A program made the position numbers and the translations under genes. From contig NZ_JAMXST010000004.1 of the NCBI RefSeq assembly GCF_024124905.1, positions 620,001 to 684,000 on the forward strand: 64,000 nucleotides of DNA, written 5' to 3'. Below, one piece after another: positions 33,496-43,048 of the stretch (positions within the stretch are counted from its first letter, which is position 1; each line of letters begins with the position of its first letter). The stretch is from Cellulosimicrobium cellulans. Its GTDB lineage: Bacteria; Actinomycetota; Actinomycetes; Actinomycetales; Cellulomonadaceae. The notes beneath the pieces are model-generated. The model did no database searches and was not told the origin of the DNA. It saw only the letters and a program-made list of their open reading frames with translations.

Positions 33496-34542
33496 TCAGA
33501 GGCCCAGGTGCTCCAGCCACGCGAGGGCGGCGACGCCCTGGGCGCGCTGGAACGCGCGCAGGCGGGGGATCGTCGGGACGGCGGGCTTGCGCGCGGAGTG
33601 CAGGAAGTACCCGGCGATCCCGGCGACGACCGACCGCAGGTCGGCGGGGTGCACGTCGCCCCCGAGGGGGTGCGCCGCGAAGGTCGACGCCGCCCACGCG
33701 CCGCCGCGCGCGCGGCGCGCCGGGTCGGCACTCACCGTGACCGGTTCGCAGACGTCCACCACGCCCTGCATCACGACGCTCGGCAGGAACATCGCGAGGT
33801 CGAGCCACGCCGCGCCGCGCGACGCGTGCGGCCAGTCGACGACGTAGACCTTCTCCGGCGTGAGGAGGACGTTGTCGGCGCGCAGGTCGCCGTGCACGAA
33901 CGACTCGCCCTCGCACGCCACGAGCGCCCCGCGCTCGGCCTCCGCGAGCGCGTCGAGGTGCGAGGCCGCCCACGGCGCGACGGCGGCCAGTCGCGGGTCG
34001 GGGTCGTCGCGCAGCGCACGCCACCCGGTCGCCATGTCGGCGAAGTCGGGCCCGGTCGGCGGCAGCCGCATCGCGCGGGCCCCCGGGACCGACGCGAGGC
34101 GGACGAGGGTGGCCAGGACCCGGTCGAGCTCGTCGGGGTCCCAGGGCGTGGCGGGCACGTGCCCGTCGACGACGGCGAACGCCAGCGCGATCCAGTCGCC
34201 GTCACCGTGGCCCCACGCGAAGCGCGGGGCGGGGACCTCGCGCGGCAGCCGCGTCGCGACCTTCGCCTCGGCGCGGTGGAGGTTGGCCGCCACGGGCTCG
34301 TCCGCGGTCCGCGCCGCCTTGACGAAGAGGCGGGAGCCGTCGTCGAACGTGAGGACGGACGCGAGCCCGGGGCTGAACCCGGCCGAGACGGAGCGCTCCT
34401 GCACGACCCGGCCGCCGGCGACCGCCTCGAGCTCGTCGCGCAGCGAGAGCGGCAGGTCTCTCCAGAGCAGGCGGCCACCGCCCGAGGCGACCGGGACGTC
34501 TCCGGCGGCCTCGACGGCGGGCGGTGCGGCGTCGTCGGGCAT
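33496..34542 (-). CDS. Aminoglycoside-phosphotransferase-fold kinase (APH family), substrate unknown
   Basis: A 348-residue protein of the APH/choline kinase fold. Seen: RLFVKAARTADEP with the ATP-binding Lys, the Brenner motif FVHGDLRADNVLL with the catalytic Asp, and VYVVDWPHASRGAAWLDLAMFLP carrying the metal-binding Asp. The chain lacks anything that specifies an antibiotic; many actinobacterial members are unassigned small-molecule or metabolite kinases, so drug resistance should not be assumed. Start ATG 34542 follows a GGGGAAGTGGC sequence. It is divergent from iscS over ~220 bp in which I see no gene. Confidence 0.82.
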   Translation of the reverse strand: MPDDAAPPAVEAAGDVPVASGGGRLLWRDLPLSLRDELEAVAGGRVVQERSVSAGFSPGLASVLTFDDGSRLFVKAARTADEPVAANLHRAEAKVATRLPREVPAPRFAWGHGDGDWIALAFAVVDGHVPATPWDPDELDRVLATLVRLASVPGARAMRLPPTGPDFADMATGWRALRDDPDPRLAAVAPWAASHLDALAEAERGALVACEGESFVHGDLRADNVLLTPEKVYVVDWPHASRGAAWLDLAMFLPSVVMQGVVDVCEPVTVSADPARRARGGAWAASTFAAHPLGGDVHPADLRSVVAGIAGYFLHSARKPAVPTIPRLRAFQRAQGVAALAWLEHLGL

Positions 34543-34762
34543 CGAGATGCCACTTCCCCTGTCGGTGGCTGGACGGTCTCGTCGTCGGCGCGCTCCCGTC
34601 CCGCGGCGACGTGTGGCGCGCGACGGCGGTCCTGCGACCGGGACGAGCGCCCGGCGACGGCCGGGCGCAGACCTCTGACAACCTAGCGCTTCTCGCCGCG
34701 ATGTCCAGCGCCGCTCACTCCTCGGACCGGACGCGCCCGGGTGCTCCGTAGACTGGGTGATC

Positions 34763-36046
34763 GTGACCCACCCTTCCGGCCCCGTCCCCGCGCCGGCGGC
34801 CTACCTCGACCACGCCGCCACGACGCCGCTGTCCGTGGCGGCGCGCGAGGCCCTCGTCGACGAGCTGTCGCGCACCGGCAACCCGTCGTCGCTGCACGCC
34901 GCGGGGCGCGCCGCCCGCCGCACGGTCGAGGAGGCGCGCGAGTCGATCGCCGCGGCGCTCGGCGCGCGCCCGAGCGAGGTCGTGTTCACCGCGGGGGGCA
35001 CCGAGGCGGACAACCTCGCGATCAAGGGCCTGTTCTGGGGCCGCCGCACGACCGACCCGCGCCGTCGGCGGATCGTCGTCTCGGCGGTCGAGCACCACGC
35101 GGTGCTCGACCCCGCGTTCTGGATGGCCGAGCACGCGGGCGCCGAGATCGTCCTGCTGCCCGTCGACGGCGAGGGCCGCGTGGACCTCGCCGCGCTGCGT
35201 GCCGAGGTCGCCGAGCACGCCGAGGAGATCGCGCTGATCTCCGTCATGTGGGCCAACAACGAGGTCGGGACGCTGCAGCCCGTCCAGGAGGTCGTCCAGC
35301 TCGCGCGTCCGCACGGCATCCCGGTGCACTCCGACGCGGTCCAGGCAGTCGGTCAGGTCCCGGTCGACTTCGCGGCGAGCGGTCTGGACGCGATGACCGT
35401 GTCCGGCCACAAGCTCGGCGGGCCCGTCGGCGTCGGCGCGCTCGTCGCGCGGCGCGACGCGCCCCTCACCCCGGTCCTGCACGGCGGAGGCCAGGAGCGC
35501 GGCGTGCGCTCCGGCACGCTCGACGCGCCCGCGATCCGCGCGTTCGGCGTCGCCGTCGCCGAGGCCGTCGCGCACCGCGACGAGCGCGCGGCGCACCTCG
35601 CGGCGCTGCGCGACGCGCTCGTGGCGGGGGTCCGCGGGCGGGTCCCGGACGCCGTCCTCAGCGGCCCCGAGCCGGGGGCCGGCGGACGCGACGCCGCCCG
35701 CCTGCCGGGCAACGCGCACTTCACGTTCCCCGGGGCCGAGGGCGACTCGCTCCTCTACCTGCTCGACTCCGCGGGCGTGCAGGCGTCGACCGGCTCGGCC
35801 TGCCAGGCCGGCGTGCCGCAGCCGTCGCACGTGCTCCTCGCGATGGGCGTGCCGGAGCAGGACGCGCGCGGCGCGCTGCGGTTCTCGCTCGGCGTCACGT
35901 CCACGCCCGACGACGTCGCGCGCCTCCTCGACGCGCTGCCCCCCGCCGTCGAGCGAGCGCGGGCGGCGGGTCTCGCGTCCGGCCCGACGCGTGCCGCTGC
36001 TCCGACCCGCACCGCGGTCCCGACCCGCGCGGGCGGTGCCGCGTGA
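34763..36046 (+). CDS. Cysteine desulfurase (IscS/NifS family)
   Basis: A 427-residue PLP enzyme that removes sulfur from cysteine for Fe-S clusters and tRNA thiolation. Seen: [58 protein letters not shown], the PLP Lys in [29 protein letters not shown] and the active Cys in [20 protein letters not shown] 34763 is preferred because TAGACT lies 8 nt upstream (leaderless); GTG 34757 is possible. The stop overlaps the GTG of mnmA by 3 nt, so sulfur donor and thiouridylase are coupled. The last ~30 residues ([17 protein letters not shown]) are a low-complexity repeat tail. Confidence 0.93.
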   Translation: MTHPSGPVPAPAAYLDHAATTPLSVAAREALVDELSRTGNPSSLHAAGRAARRTVEEARESIAAALGARPSEVVFTAGGTEADNLAIKGLFWGRRTTDPRRRRIVVSAVEHHAVLDPAFWMAEHAGAEIVLLPVDGEGRVDLAALRAEVAEHAEEIALISVMWANNEVGTLQPVQEVVQLARPHGIPVHSDAVQAVGQVPVDFAASGLDAMTVSGHKLGGPVGVGALVARRDAPLTPVLHGGGQERGVRSGTLDAPAIRAFGVAVAEAVAHRDERAAHLAALRDALVAGVRGRVPDAVLSGPEPGAGGRDAARLPGNAHFTFPGAEGDSLLYLLDSAGVQASTGSACQAGVPQPSHVLLAMGVPEQDARGALRFSLGVTSTPDDVARLLDALPPAVERARAAGLASGPTRAAAPTRTAVPTRAGGAA

Positions 36047-37221
36047 GGGTCCTCGCCGCCATGTCGGGCGGCGTCGACTCGGCCGTCGCCGCGGCGCTCG
36101 CGGTCGAGGCGGGGCACGAGGTCGTGGGCGTCCACATGGCGCTGTCGCGCAACCGCGACCAGTTCCGCACCGGATCGCGCGGGTGCTGCTCGATCGAGGA
36201 CGCGGGGGACGCGCGGCGCGCAGCCGACGTGCTCGGCATCCCGTACTACGTGTGGGACCTCTCGGAGCGGTTCGAGGACACGGTCGTCGCCGACTTCCTC
36301 GCCGAGTACGAGGCCGGGCGCACGCCCAACCCGTGCGTGCGGTGCAACGAGCACATCAAGTTCGAGGCGCTGCTCGACAAGGCGACGGCGCTCGGCTTCG
36401 ACGCCGTCGCGACGGGCCACTACGCGCGCGTCGTGACGCGCGACGTGCCCGACGCGTCCGCCTCGGGCGGGGTGCGCAGCGTGCGGGAGCTGCACCGCTC
36501 CCCGAACGAGGCGAAGGACCAGTCCTACGTGCTCGCCGTCATGGGGCCGGAGCGCCTCGCGCGCGCGATGTTCCCGCTCGGGGACTTCGCGTCGAAGGAC
36601 GAGGTGCGCGCCGAGGCGGCGCGGCGCGGGCTGTCGGTGTCCGCGAAGCCCGACTCGTACGACATCTGCTTCGTCGCCGACGGCGACACGCAGGGCTTCC
36701 TCCGCGACCGCCTGGGCGCGCGCCCGGGCGAGATCGTCGACGCGGAGGGGACGGTGCTCGGCGAGCACGACGGCGCCTACGCGTACACCGTCGGCCAGCG
36801 CAAGGGCCTCGGCATCGACCGCCCCGCGCCGGACGGTCGCCCGCGGTACGTGCTCGACGTGCAGCCCGCGAGCAACCGTGTGGTCGTCGGCCCGGCCGAG
36901 CTGCTGAGCGTCGACCGCATCGAGGCCGGCGCGGCGGTCTGGTTCGACGGCGCGCGCCCGGCGCCGGGGGAGCGCGCCGACGTCGAGGTGCAGGTCCGCG
37001 CGCACGGTGCGCCGGTCGCGGCCCGGGTCCGGGCCGCCGGCGACGCGATGGAGGTCGAGCTCACGGGCACGACGCTCCGCGGGGTCGCGGCCGGGCAGTC
37101 GCTCGTCGTCTACGACGGGCCGCGCGTGCTCGGCCAGGCCACGGTGGACCGTGCCTACCGCGCGGCGGCACGGTCGGCAGACCGGTCGGCCGGTCAGCCG
37201 ACGCCGACGGGCGCGGGGTGA
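36043..37221 (+). CDS. mnmA: tRNA-specific 2-thiouridylase MnmA
   Basis: A 392-residue PP-loop enzyme that makes s2U34 in tRNA-Lys/Glu/Gln. Seen: the PP-loop [14 protein letters not shown], the catalytic Cys in [47 protein letters not shown] with the second Cys, and [11 protein letters not shown]. The GTG start at 36043 overlaps the iscS stop. The last ~35 residues are an Ala/Arg/Ser-rich tail. The final 28 bp overlap the end of the convergent SnoaL-like gene. Confidence 0.95.
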   Translation: MRVLAAMSGGVDSAVAAALAVEAGHEVVGVHMALSRNRDQFRTGSRGCCSIEDAGDARRAADVLGIPYYVWDLSERFEDTVVADFLAEYEAGRTPNPCVRCNEHIKFEALLDKATALGFDAVATGHYARVVTRDVPDASASGGVRSVRELHRSPNEAKDQSYVLAVMGPERLARAMFPLGDFASKDEVRAEAARRGLSVSAKPDSYDICFVADGDTQGFLRDRLGARPGEIVDAEGTVLGEHDGAYAYTVGQRKGLGIDRPAPDGRPRYVLDVQPASNRVVVGPAELLSVDRIEAGAAVWFDGARPAPGERADVEVQVRAHGAPVAARVRAAGDAMEVELTGTTLRGVAAGQSLVVYDGPRVLGQATVDRAYRAAARSADRSAGQPTPTGAG

Positions 37222-37622
37222 GCGAGCGCGCGCACGAGAGCCGACTCGTCGCGCACGCACCAGTGCTCGACCTCCTGGCCCTCGGCGAAGCGCAGCACGT
37301 GCATCTCGCGCACCCGGAAGCGCCGCCCCGTCGGCGCGACGCCGCGGAAGAACCCGGTGTGACGCGCGCTGAGCTCGACGTGCAGCGCGACGAGGTCGCC
37401 CTCCGCGACGGCGTGCAGGACCTCGACGCGCTGGTCCTCGAACGCCTCGTCGTACCAGTGCATCATCGCGAGGAGGGCGTCGACGCCGCCCTCGCAGCCC
37501 GGCGAGGTGTCGTGGTTGCGGAACCCGGGCCCGAGCAGCGTCGCGAGCGCGTCGCCGTGGTTGCCGGGGATCGCCCGCGTGTGCACGGCGACCGCCGTGG
37601 CCTTGTTCTCGTGCGTGCCCAT
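37194..37622 (-). CDS. SnoaL-like / NTF2-fold ester cyclase domain protein
   Basis: A 142-residue single-domain protein with the SnoaL/polyketide-cyclase-like pattern: [18 protein letters not shown], a middle [34 protein letters not shown], and [30 protein letters not shown]. Such proteins form cone-shaped NTF2 dimers; many are of unknown function. ATG 37622 has GGAAGGGC upstream; a longer frame to 37784 lacks conservation. Its 3' end overlaps mnmA by 28 bp (convergent). Confidence 0.8.
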   Translation of the reverse strand: MGTHENKATAVAVHTRAIPGNHGDALATLLGPGFRNHDTSPGCEGGVDALLAMMHWYDEAFEDQRVEVLHAVAEGDLVALHVELSARHTGFFRGVAPTGRRFRVREMHVLRFAEGQEVEHWCVRDESALVRALAHPAPVGVG

Positions 37623-37795
37623 GTCGGAGCCCTTCCGCACACCCTCGTGCTCGGTGGCCGCGCGGCCCCCGGACCCCGGCGGGGTCGCGGCACGGCTCGG
37701 TTTCCCAGTGTGCTCCTGGAGAGAGGTGGACGGCACGTGGTTCGTGACGAGAGGCCGGGCGACGCCCGGGGCGAGCGCTCGCACGGGGGTGCGGC

Positions 37796-38845
37796 ATGAC
37801 CGCGGTGAGCGGGCTCGGCCCGTGGCCCGGCGGCGAGGGAGCGGACGTGCTGGAGGCGCAGCTCACGGTGCTCGGCGACCTCGCCGAGGTCCCGACGGGC
37901 GTGCGCGGGGTGCCGTTCCTCGTCCAGCTCCCGGGGCGCGGACCCGGCGCGGACGCGACCGGGCGCACCGCCGCGCTGCTGCCGGAGCTGCCCGTCGAGC
38001 TGGGTCCGCACGGCTGGAAGCTCGCCGACCACGGCGGCGCGGACCGGCGGCGGGCCGAGGCGTTCCTGCGCGAGGACCTGGAGGCGCTCGCCATCGCGGG
38101 GGCGGGGTACTCGGGCAGGCTCGCCGTGACCGTCACCGGGCCGTGGACGCTCGCCGCGGACGTCTACCTCGCCCGGGGCGACCGCGTGCTGTCCGACCGG
38201 GGCGCCGTGCGCGAGGTCGTCGAGGCGCTCGCGGTGGCCGTGGGCGACCACGTCGCGCAGGTGCGCCGGCAGGTCCCCGGGGCGGACGTCGTCGTGCAGG
38301 TCGACGAGCCGCTGCTCGCCCAGGTCGGGGCGGGCGTGCTCCCGTCGTTCTCGGGCTACTCGCGCCTGCGCGCGGTGCCCGGCCCGGACATCGTGGACGG
38401 GCTGCGGCCCGTGCTCGACGCCGCACGCGCCGCGTCGGCGTCGACGGTCGTCCACGTGGGAGGCGCCTGGGTGGGCGTGGCGCCCGTCGTGCTCGCAGGC
38501 GCCGACGCCGTCGGTCTCGCGCTCGGGCCGTGGGACGAGAAGACGTGGGAGACCGTCGCGCGCGCGGTCGAGCGGGGCGTCGGCCTGTGGGCCGCGCTCC
38601 CGCCCGCACAGGTGTCGCAGTGCGCCGGCCCCGCGCTGGGCGAGCTCGCCGACCTGGTGAGCGTGCCGTGGCGCCGGATCGGGCTCCCGCTGCCCGCGCT
38701 CGACGACGTCACGCTCCTGGGCGCCCCCCGGGGTGCCGGGGGAGGGCCCGGTCGCGGCGTCGCGGGCACCCCCGACGAGCACCGCGCCCTCCTCGCGAAC
38801 CTGGGCCGCGTCGCCGACGTGCTGGCGGAGCGCGCCCACGCCTGA
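37796..38845 (+). CDS. Cobalamin-independent methionine synthase-like protein (MetE C-terminal domain family)
   Basis: A 349-residue protein related to the C-terminal catalytic barrel of MetE. Seen: LAVTVTGPWTLAADVYL, VVVQVDEPLLAQV, STVVHVGGAWVGVAP (where MetE zinc ligands would lie) and GVGLWAALPP. The zinc Cys/His pattern of real MetE (HxC...C) is not evident, so catalytic methionine synthesis is doubtful. This short paralogue is commonly found between mnmA and ligA in actinobacteria, where its function is unassigned. ATG 37796 is preceded by a GGGGTGCGGC stretch. Confidence 0.78.
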   Translation: MTAVSGLGPWPGGEGADVLEAQLTVLGDLAEVPTGVRGVPFLVQLPGRGPGADATGRTAALLPELPVELGPHGWKLADHGGADRRRAEAFLREDLEALAIAGAGYSGRLAVTVTGPWTLAADVYLARGDRVLSDRGAVREVVEALAVAVGDHVAQVRRQVPGADVVVQVDEPLLAQVGAGVLPSFSGYSRLRAVPGPDIVDGLRPVLDAARAASASTVVHVGGAWVGVAPVVLAGADAVGLALGPWDEKTWETVARAVERGVGLWAALPPAQVSQCAGPALGELADLVSVPWRRIGLPLPALDDVTLLGAPRGAGGGPGRGVAGTPDEHRALLANLGRVADVLAERAHA

Positions 38846-39014
38846 GCGCCGCCTGGGCGTCGGCTCGGCGGCTTCCCGCACACCGCCCGTCGTGCGTACG
38901 CTTGACCCCGCGCGGCGGTCACGACGGCGACGTGCGGACGGCCGTGCCCCGGCTCTCCGGACGGCACGGACGTGTCCTCCGCGCCGACCCGTCCCCCCAC
39001 CGCGAAGGACCCCC

Positions 39015-39794
39015 ATGCCCGTCCTGCGAGCCGTGCTGTTCGACCTCGACGGCGTGCTCACGCCGACCGCCGAGCTCCACATGCGCGCCTGGGAACGGCT
39101 GTTCGCGCCGTACTGCGCCGCGCACGGCCTCGCCCCGTACACCGCCGCGGACTACTTCGCGTCGATCGACGGCAAGCCCCGGTACGACGGCGTCGCGACG
39201 TTCCTCGCGTCGCGCGGCGTCGAGCTGCCGCGCGGCGAGGTCACGGACGCGCCCGGCGAGGGCACGGTGAGCGCGCTGGGCAACCGCAAGGACGAGATCG
39301 TCAACCGCATGTTCGCGGACGAGGGCATCACGCCCTACCCGGGCTCCGTGCGCTTCCTCGACGCCGTGACCGGGGCGGGCGCCGCCGTCGCGGTCGTGTC
39401 GTCGTCGCGGAACACGCCCGCGGTCCTCGCCGCCGCGGGGCTGGCGGACCGGTTCGACGTCGTCGTCGACGGGAACGTCGCCGCGCGCGAGCACATCGCG
39501 GGCAAGCCCGCTCCGGACACCTACCTGCGCGCGGCCGAGCTGCTCGGCGTCCCGGCCGCGGAGGCGGTCGTCGTGGAGGACGCGCTCTCGGGCGTCCAGG
39601 CCGGTGCCGCCGGGGACTTCGGGCTCGTGCTCGGCGTCGACCGCGGCGTGGGCACCGACGCGCTGCGCGCGCACGGGGCCGACGTCGTCGTGAGCGACCT
39701 GGGCGAGCTGGACGCGACGGTCCTCGACCGCCCGCGCGCCGCCGTGGCCGCGCAGGCCGACGCCGCACCGGCCGGCGAGGAGGCGGGCGCGTGA
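39015..39794 (+). CDS. pgmB: Beta-phosphoglucomutase (HAD-IA)
   Basis: A 259-residue HAD mutase converting beta-glucose 1-phosphate to glucose 6-phosphate. Seen: AVLFDLDGVLTPTAELHMRAWERLF with the phosphorylated Asp, cap residues in DGKPRYDGVATFL, GNRKDEIVNRMF, motif II VVSSSRNTPAVL, GKPAPDTYLRAAELLG and EDALSGVQAG. GAAGGAC precedes ATG 39015. The stop overlaps the GTG of the GH65 gene, the standard pairing of an inverting disaccharide phosphorylase with its mutase. The extended C-terminal ~25 residues are Ala-rich. Confidence 0.92.
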   Translation: MPVLRAVLFDLDGVLTPTAELHMRAWERLFAPYCAAHGLAPYTAADYFASIDGKPRYDGVATFLASRGVELPRGEVTDAPGEGTVSALGNRKDEIVNRMFADEGITPYPGSVRFLDAVTGAGAAVAVVSSSRNTPAVLAAAGLADRFDVVVDGNVAAREHIAGKPAPDTYLRAAELLGVPAAEAVVVEDALSGVQAGAAGDFGLVLGVDRGVGTDALRAHGADVVVSDLGELDATVLDRPRAAVAAQADAAPAGEEAGA

Positions 39795-42268
39795 TCCGCA
39801 AGACCGCCGACGAGCAGAGCACCGTCGACCGCCTGCGCTTCCCGGCCGAGCCGTGGCGGCTCGTCGAGTCGCAGTTCTCGGCCGAGGACCTCGGCGTGAC
39901 CGAGACCCTCTTCGCCGTCGCGAACGGCTACCTCGGCATGCGCGGCAACGTCGAGGAGGGGCGGGAGTCCCACTCGCACGGCACGTTCGTCAACGGCTTC
40001 CACGAGACCTGGTCGATCCGGCACGCCGAGGAGGCGTACGGGTTCGCGCGCGTCGGGCAGACCATCGTCAACGTCCCCGACGCGAAGGTCATCCGGCTCT
40101 ACGTGGACGACGAGCCGCTCCTGCTGCCCGTCGCCGACCTGGTCGACTATGAGCGGTCGCTCGACCTGCGCGACGGCGTCCTGCGCCGCGAGCTGCTGTG
40201 GCGGACGCCGTCGGGCAAGCGCGTGCAGGTCCGCTCGGAGCGCATGGTGTCGTTCGTCGAGCGGCACCTGGCGATCATGACGTTCGAGGTCACGCTGCTC
40301 GACGCCGCGGCGCCCGTCGCGATCTCGTCGCAGATCCTCAACCGCCAGGACGGGCAGGACGAGTACCACGTGCGCTCCGCCTCGCTCGGCGAGGGGTTCG
40401 ACCCGCGCAAGACCGACCAGTTCTCCGGTCGGGTGCTCCAGCCGCAGTCCCAGTGGGGCGACGACGAGCGGCTCGTCCTCTCCTACCGCGCCACGAACTC
40501 GGGCATGACGCTCGCCGTCGCGGCGGACGACCTGCTCGAGACCGAGAACGAGTGGGACGTCCGCACGCAGGTCGACGAGGACCTCGCCAAGCACGTGTTC
40601 CGCGTCCACGCCGAGCCCGGCCGCCCCATCCGGCTCACCAAGCTCGTCGCGTACCACACGTCGCGCGGCGTGCCGTCGCGCGAGCTCGTCGACCGCTGCC
40701 GCCGCACGCTCGACCGCGCGCGGGAGACCGGCGTCGACGGCCAGCTCTCGCTCCAGCGCGAATGGCTCGACGACTTCTGGGCACGCTCCGACGTCGAGGT
40801 CCCCGGCCAGCCCGGCATCCAGCAGGCCGTGCGCTGGAACCTGTTCCAGCTCGCCCAGGCCACGGCGCGGGCCGAGGGCAACGGCGTCCCCGCCAAGGGC
40901 CTCACGGGCTCCGGGTACAGCGGGCACTACTTCTGGGACACCGAGATCTACGTCCTGCCGTTCCTCACGTACACGAGCCCCCGGTACGCGCGCAACGCGC
41001 TGCGGTTCCGCTACCAGATGCTCGACGCCGCCCGCCGTCGTGCCGGCGAGCTGTCGCAGAAGGGCGCTCTCTTCCCCTGGCGCACCATCAACGGCGAGGA
41101 GGCGTCCGCCTACTACGCCGCCGGTACCGCGCAGTACCACATCGACGCCGACGTCAGCTATGCCCTCGTGCAGTACGTGCGCGCCACGGGGGACGTCGAC
41201 TTCCTGCGCCGCGAGGGCGTCGACATCCTCGTCGAGACCGCCCGCATGTGGGAGGACCTGGGCTTCTGGCGCGCCAACGGCGACGACAACTTCCACATCC
41301 ACGGCGTGACCGGCCCCGACGAGTACACGACCGTCGTCAACGACAACCTCTTCACCAACGTCATGGCACGGTTCAACCTGCGCGCGGCCGCGATCGTCGT
41401 CGAGCGCATGAAGGCCGAGCACCCCGAGGACTACGCGCTCCTCGTGGACCGGCTCGGGCTCGGCGCCTACGAGGCGGCGGAGTGGGTCCGCGCGGCGGAC
41501 CACATGTCGATCCCGTACGCCGAGAGCATCGGGATCCACCCGCAGGACTCGCACTTCCTCGAGCGCGAGATCTGGGACCTCGCGCACACGCCCGCGGACA
41601 AGCGACCGCTGCTGCTGCACTACCACCCGCTCGTCATCTACCGCTACCAGGTGCTCAAGCAGGCCGACGTCGTGCTCGCCCTGTTCCTGCAGGGCCAGCA
41701 CTTCACGGCGGAGGAGAAGCTCGCCGACTTCGAGTACTACGACCCGTTGACCACGGGCGACTCGACGCTGTCCGGCGTCGTGCAGTCGATCGTCGCGGCC
41801 GAGGTCGGGTACCACGAGCTCGCGCTCGAGTACTTCGTGTCGTCGCTGTTCGTCGACCTCGCGAACCTCCACGCCAACGCGGCCGACGGCGTGCACGTCG
41901 CCTCCGCGGGCGGCACCTGGTCCGCGCTCGCGTGCGGGTTCGGCGGCATGCGCGACTCCGACGGCGACCTGACCTTCGACCCGCGGCTGCCGCAGGAGTG
42001 GGAGTCCCTGACGTTCCGCGTCCAGTGGCACGGCTCGCGCCTGCGCGTCACCGTGCTCCCCGACGCGATCGAGCTCGACGCCGAGACCGGCGACGGCGCC
42101 CAGGTCAGCGTGCGCGGCGAGCGCGTCAAGGTCGTCCCGGGCGAGGTCACGCGCGTCGCGCTCGACGGCCAGGGCCCGGTACGTCCCGGCCGCCCGAGCC
42201 TGCGCGCGCTCTCGGGCAACCGCCGCGACGACGGCACCCTCATCACCGCGACGGTTCCGCACTCCTGA
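39791..42268 (+). CDS. GH65 disaccharide phosphorylase (maltose/trehalose/kojibiose type)
   Basis: An 825-residue inverting phosphorylase that makes beta-glucose 1-phosphate plus glucose from an alpha-disaccharide. Seen: an N-terminal beta-sandwich (VANGYLGMRGNVEEGRESHSHGTFVNGFHETW), the (alpha/alpha)6 barrel with KGLTGSGYSGHYFWDTEIYVLPFL, the catalytic acid Glu in GVTGPDEYTTVVNDN, HIDADVSYALVQY, and the C-terminal GGTWSALACGFGGMRD. No transmembrane or signal segment. Maltose is favoured because glgE/glgP/glgX are in the same window, but trehalose and kojibiose phosphorylases share these motifs. Translationally coupled to pgmB (4-nt overlap). A 21-bp tandem repeat pair follows 15 bp after the stop. 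Confidence 0.9.
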   Translation: MIRKTADEQSTVDRLRFPAEPWRLVESQFSAEDLGVTETLFAVANGYLGMRGNVEEGRESHSHGTFVNGFHETWSIRHAEEAYGFARVGQTIVNVPDAKVIRLYVDDEPLLLPVADLVDYERSLDLRDGVLRRELLWRTPSGKRVQVRSERMVSFVERHLAIMTFEVTLLDAAAPVAISSQILNRQDGQDEYHVRSASLGEGFDPRKTDQFSGRVLQPQSQWGDDERLVLSYRATNSGMTLAVAADDLLETENEWDVRTQVDEDLAKHVFRVHAEPGRPIRLTKLVAYHTSRGVPSRELVDRCRRTLDRARETGVDGQLSLQREWLDDFWARSDVEVPGQPGIQQAVRWNLFQLAQATARAEGNGVPAKGLTGSGYSGHYFWDTEIYVLPFLTYTSPRYARNALRFRYQMLDAARRRAGELSQKGALFPWRTINGEEASAYYAAGTAQYHIDADVSYALVQYVRATGDVDFLRREGVDILVETARMWEDLGFWRANGDDNFHIHGVTGPDEYTTVVNDNLFTNVMARFNLRAAAIVVERMKAEHPEDYALLVDRLGLGAYEAAEWVRAADHMSIPYAESIGIHPQDSHFLEREIWDLAHTPADKRPLLLHYHPLVIYRYQVLKQADVVLALFLQGQHFTAEEKLADFEYYDPLTTGDSTLSGVVQSIVAAEVGYHELALEYFVSSLFVDLANLHANAADGVHVASAGGTWSALACGFGGMRDSDGDLTFDPRLPQEWESLTFRVQWHGSRLRVTVLPDAIELDAETGDGAQVSVRGERVKVVPGEVTRVALDGQGPVRPGRPSLRALSGNRRDDGTLITATVPHS

Positions 42269-42283
42269 GCACTCGCGTCTCGC

Positions 42284-42325
42284 CGAGGTAGAGCCGTGGT
42301 TGCGTGAGGTAGAGCCGTGGTTCTT
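42284..42325 (+). repeat. Two 21-bp tandem repeats after the GH65 gene
   Basis: Units 42284-42304 (CGAGGTAGAGCCGTGGTTGCG) and 42305-42325 (TGAGGTAGAGCCGTGGTTCTT). They match the pair at 26775-26816 (read on the minus strand) in unit length, copy number and position at the 3' end of a glucan gene. Confidence 0.82.
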
Positions 42326-42358
42326 GTGTTCGACGGCGTGTGGTCGGGTGGGGTGGTC

Positions 42359-42449
42359 GGGGTGGGTGGTGGTGCCGCGTCTACCATCCGCCGCTCGTTC
42401 CTCGCGGCTCCCGCCAGGCCCGCCACGACGCGGCACCACCACCCACCCC
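42359..42449. repeat. Perfect 23-bp inverted repeat with 45-nt spacer
   Basis: Arms 42359-42381 and 42427-42449 are exactly complementary (core GGTGGTGCCGCGTC). The intervening 45 nt show no strong structure. The 446-bp stretch 42269-42714 has no convincing gene; besides this hairpin and the tandem repeats it contains only the promoter of the small lipoprotein, with TAGGTT at 42675. Confidence 0.8.
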
Positions 42450-42714
42450 GCCCTGCTCCGTCTTGCCCTGGTCGTCGCACACCCGGGCGACCGCCCGCGG
42501 TGTCGGTCTCGCCCCGGGACCACGCTCGCCGCGGACCCGGTCTGCGGGCTGCGAGCGAGCGCACGCCGCGGCCCGATCACGCCGGCACCGGACCTGGCAA
42601 CGCGCCGGGTACGCTCGCGGGAAACTGCCCGGAACCTCCTCGTGTCGTCCCAGGTCGCGATGCGCCGACGGCGGTAGGTTGCCGACGAGAGTGGGTCGGG
42701 CGCGGGGGGAAGAG

Positions 42715-43041
42715 ATGGGTCGTCGGTACGTGCGCGCGTGGACCGTTGCAGTCGCGGTCGTCGTGGGGGCGGTGCTGTCGGCGTGCGACGGCGGTGGGGA
42801 CCTGGAGGTCGCCAACGACAGCCGGGGTGACGTGGTCGTCCGTACGGGGGACGAGGAGGCCGAGGTGACCGCCGACGGCGGCGTCGTGCTCCTCGACTAC
42901 GGCTGCACGCCGGGTGACGTGACGGTCGTGCGGGCGTCGGGCGCCGAGGAGGTCGTCGACGGGCCGGTGTGCCCGGACGAGAAGATCGTGGTCCGCGACG
43001 ACGAGGTGGTGCTGGTCCCCGTCGCCGCGGACGACTCCTGA
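42715..43041 (+). CDS. Small lipoprotein of unknown function
   Basis: A 108-residue protein with a type II signal peptide: RRYVRAW, a hydrophobic VAVAVVVGAVLSA and the lipobox Cys in LSAC (residue ~24). The mature part is short and acidic with beta-strand-like repeats (GDVVVRTGDEEAEVTADGG, CTPGDVTVVRASG, DEKIVVRDDEVVLVPV) and two Cys that could form a disulfide. GGGGGAAGAG precedes ATG 42715, and TAGGTT lies 35 bp upstream. I do not recognise a family. It is convergent with the prolyl oligopeptidase gene, only 7 bp away. Confidence 0.78.
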   Translation: MGRRYVRAWTVAVAVVVGAVLSACDGGGDLEVANDSRGDVVVRTGDEEAEVTADGGVVLLDYGCTPGDVTVVRASGAEEVVDGPVCPDEKIVVRDDEVVLVPVAADDS

Positions 43042-43048
43042 CGAGGCG

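Noticed and set aside
33496-34542. Aminoglycoside resistance gene
   Set aside because: Only the general APH fold is visible and no resistance context exists; left as kinase of unknown substrate.
42359-42449. Insertion sequence ends
   Set aside because: No transposase lies between or near the arms and no target duplication is evident.
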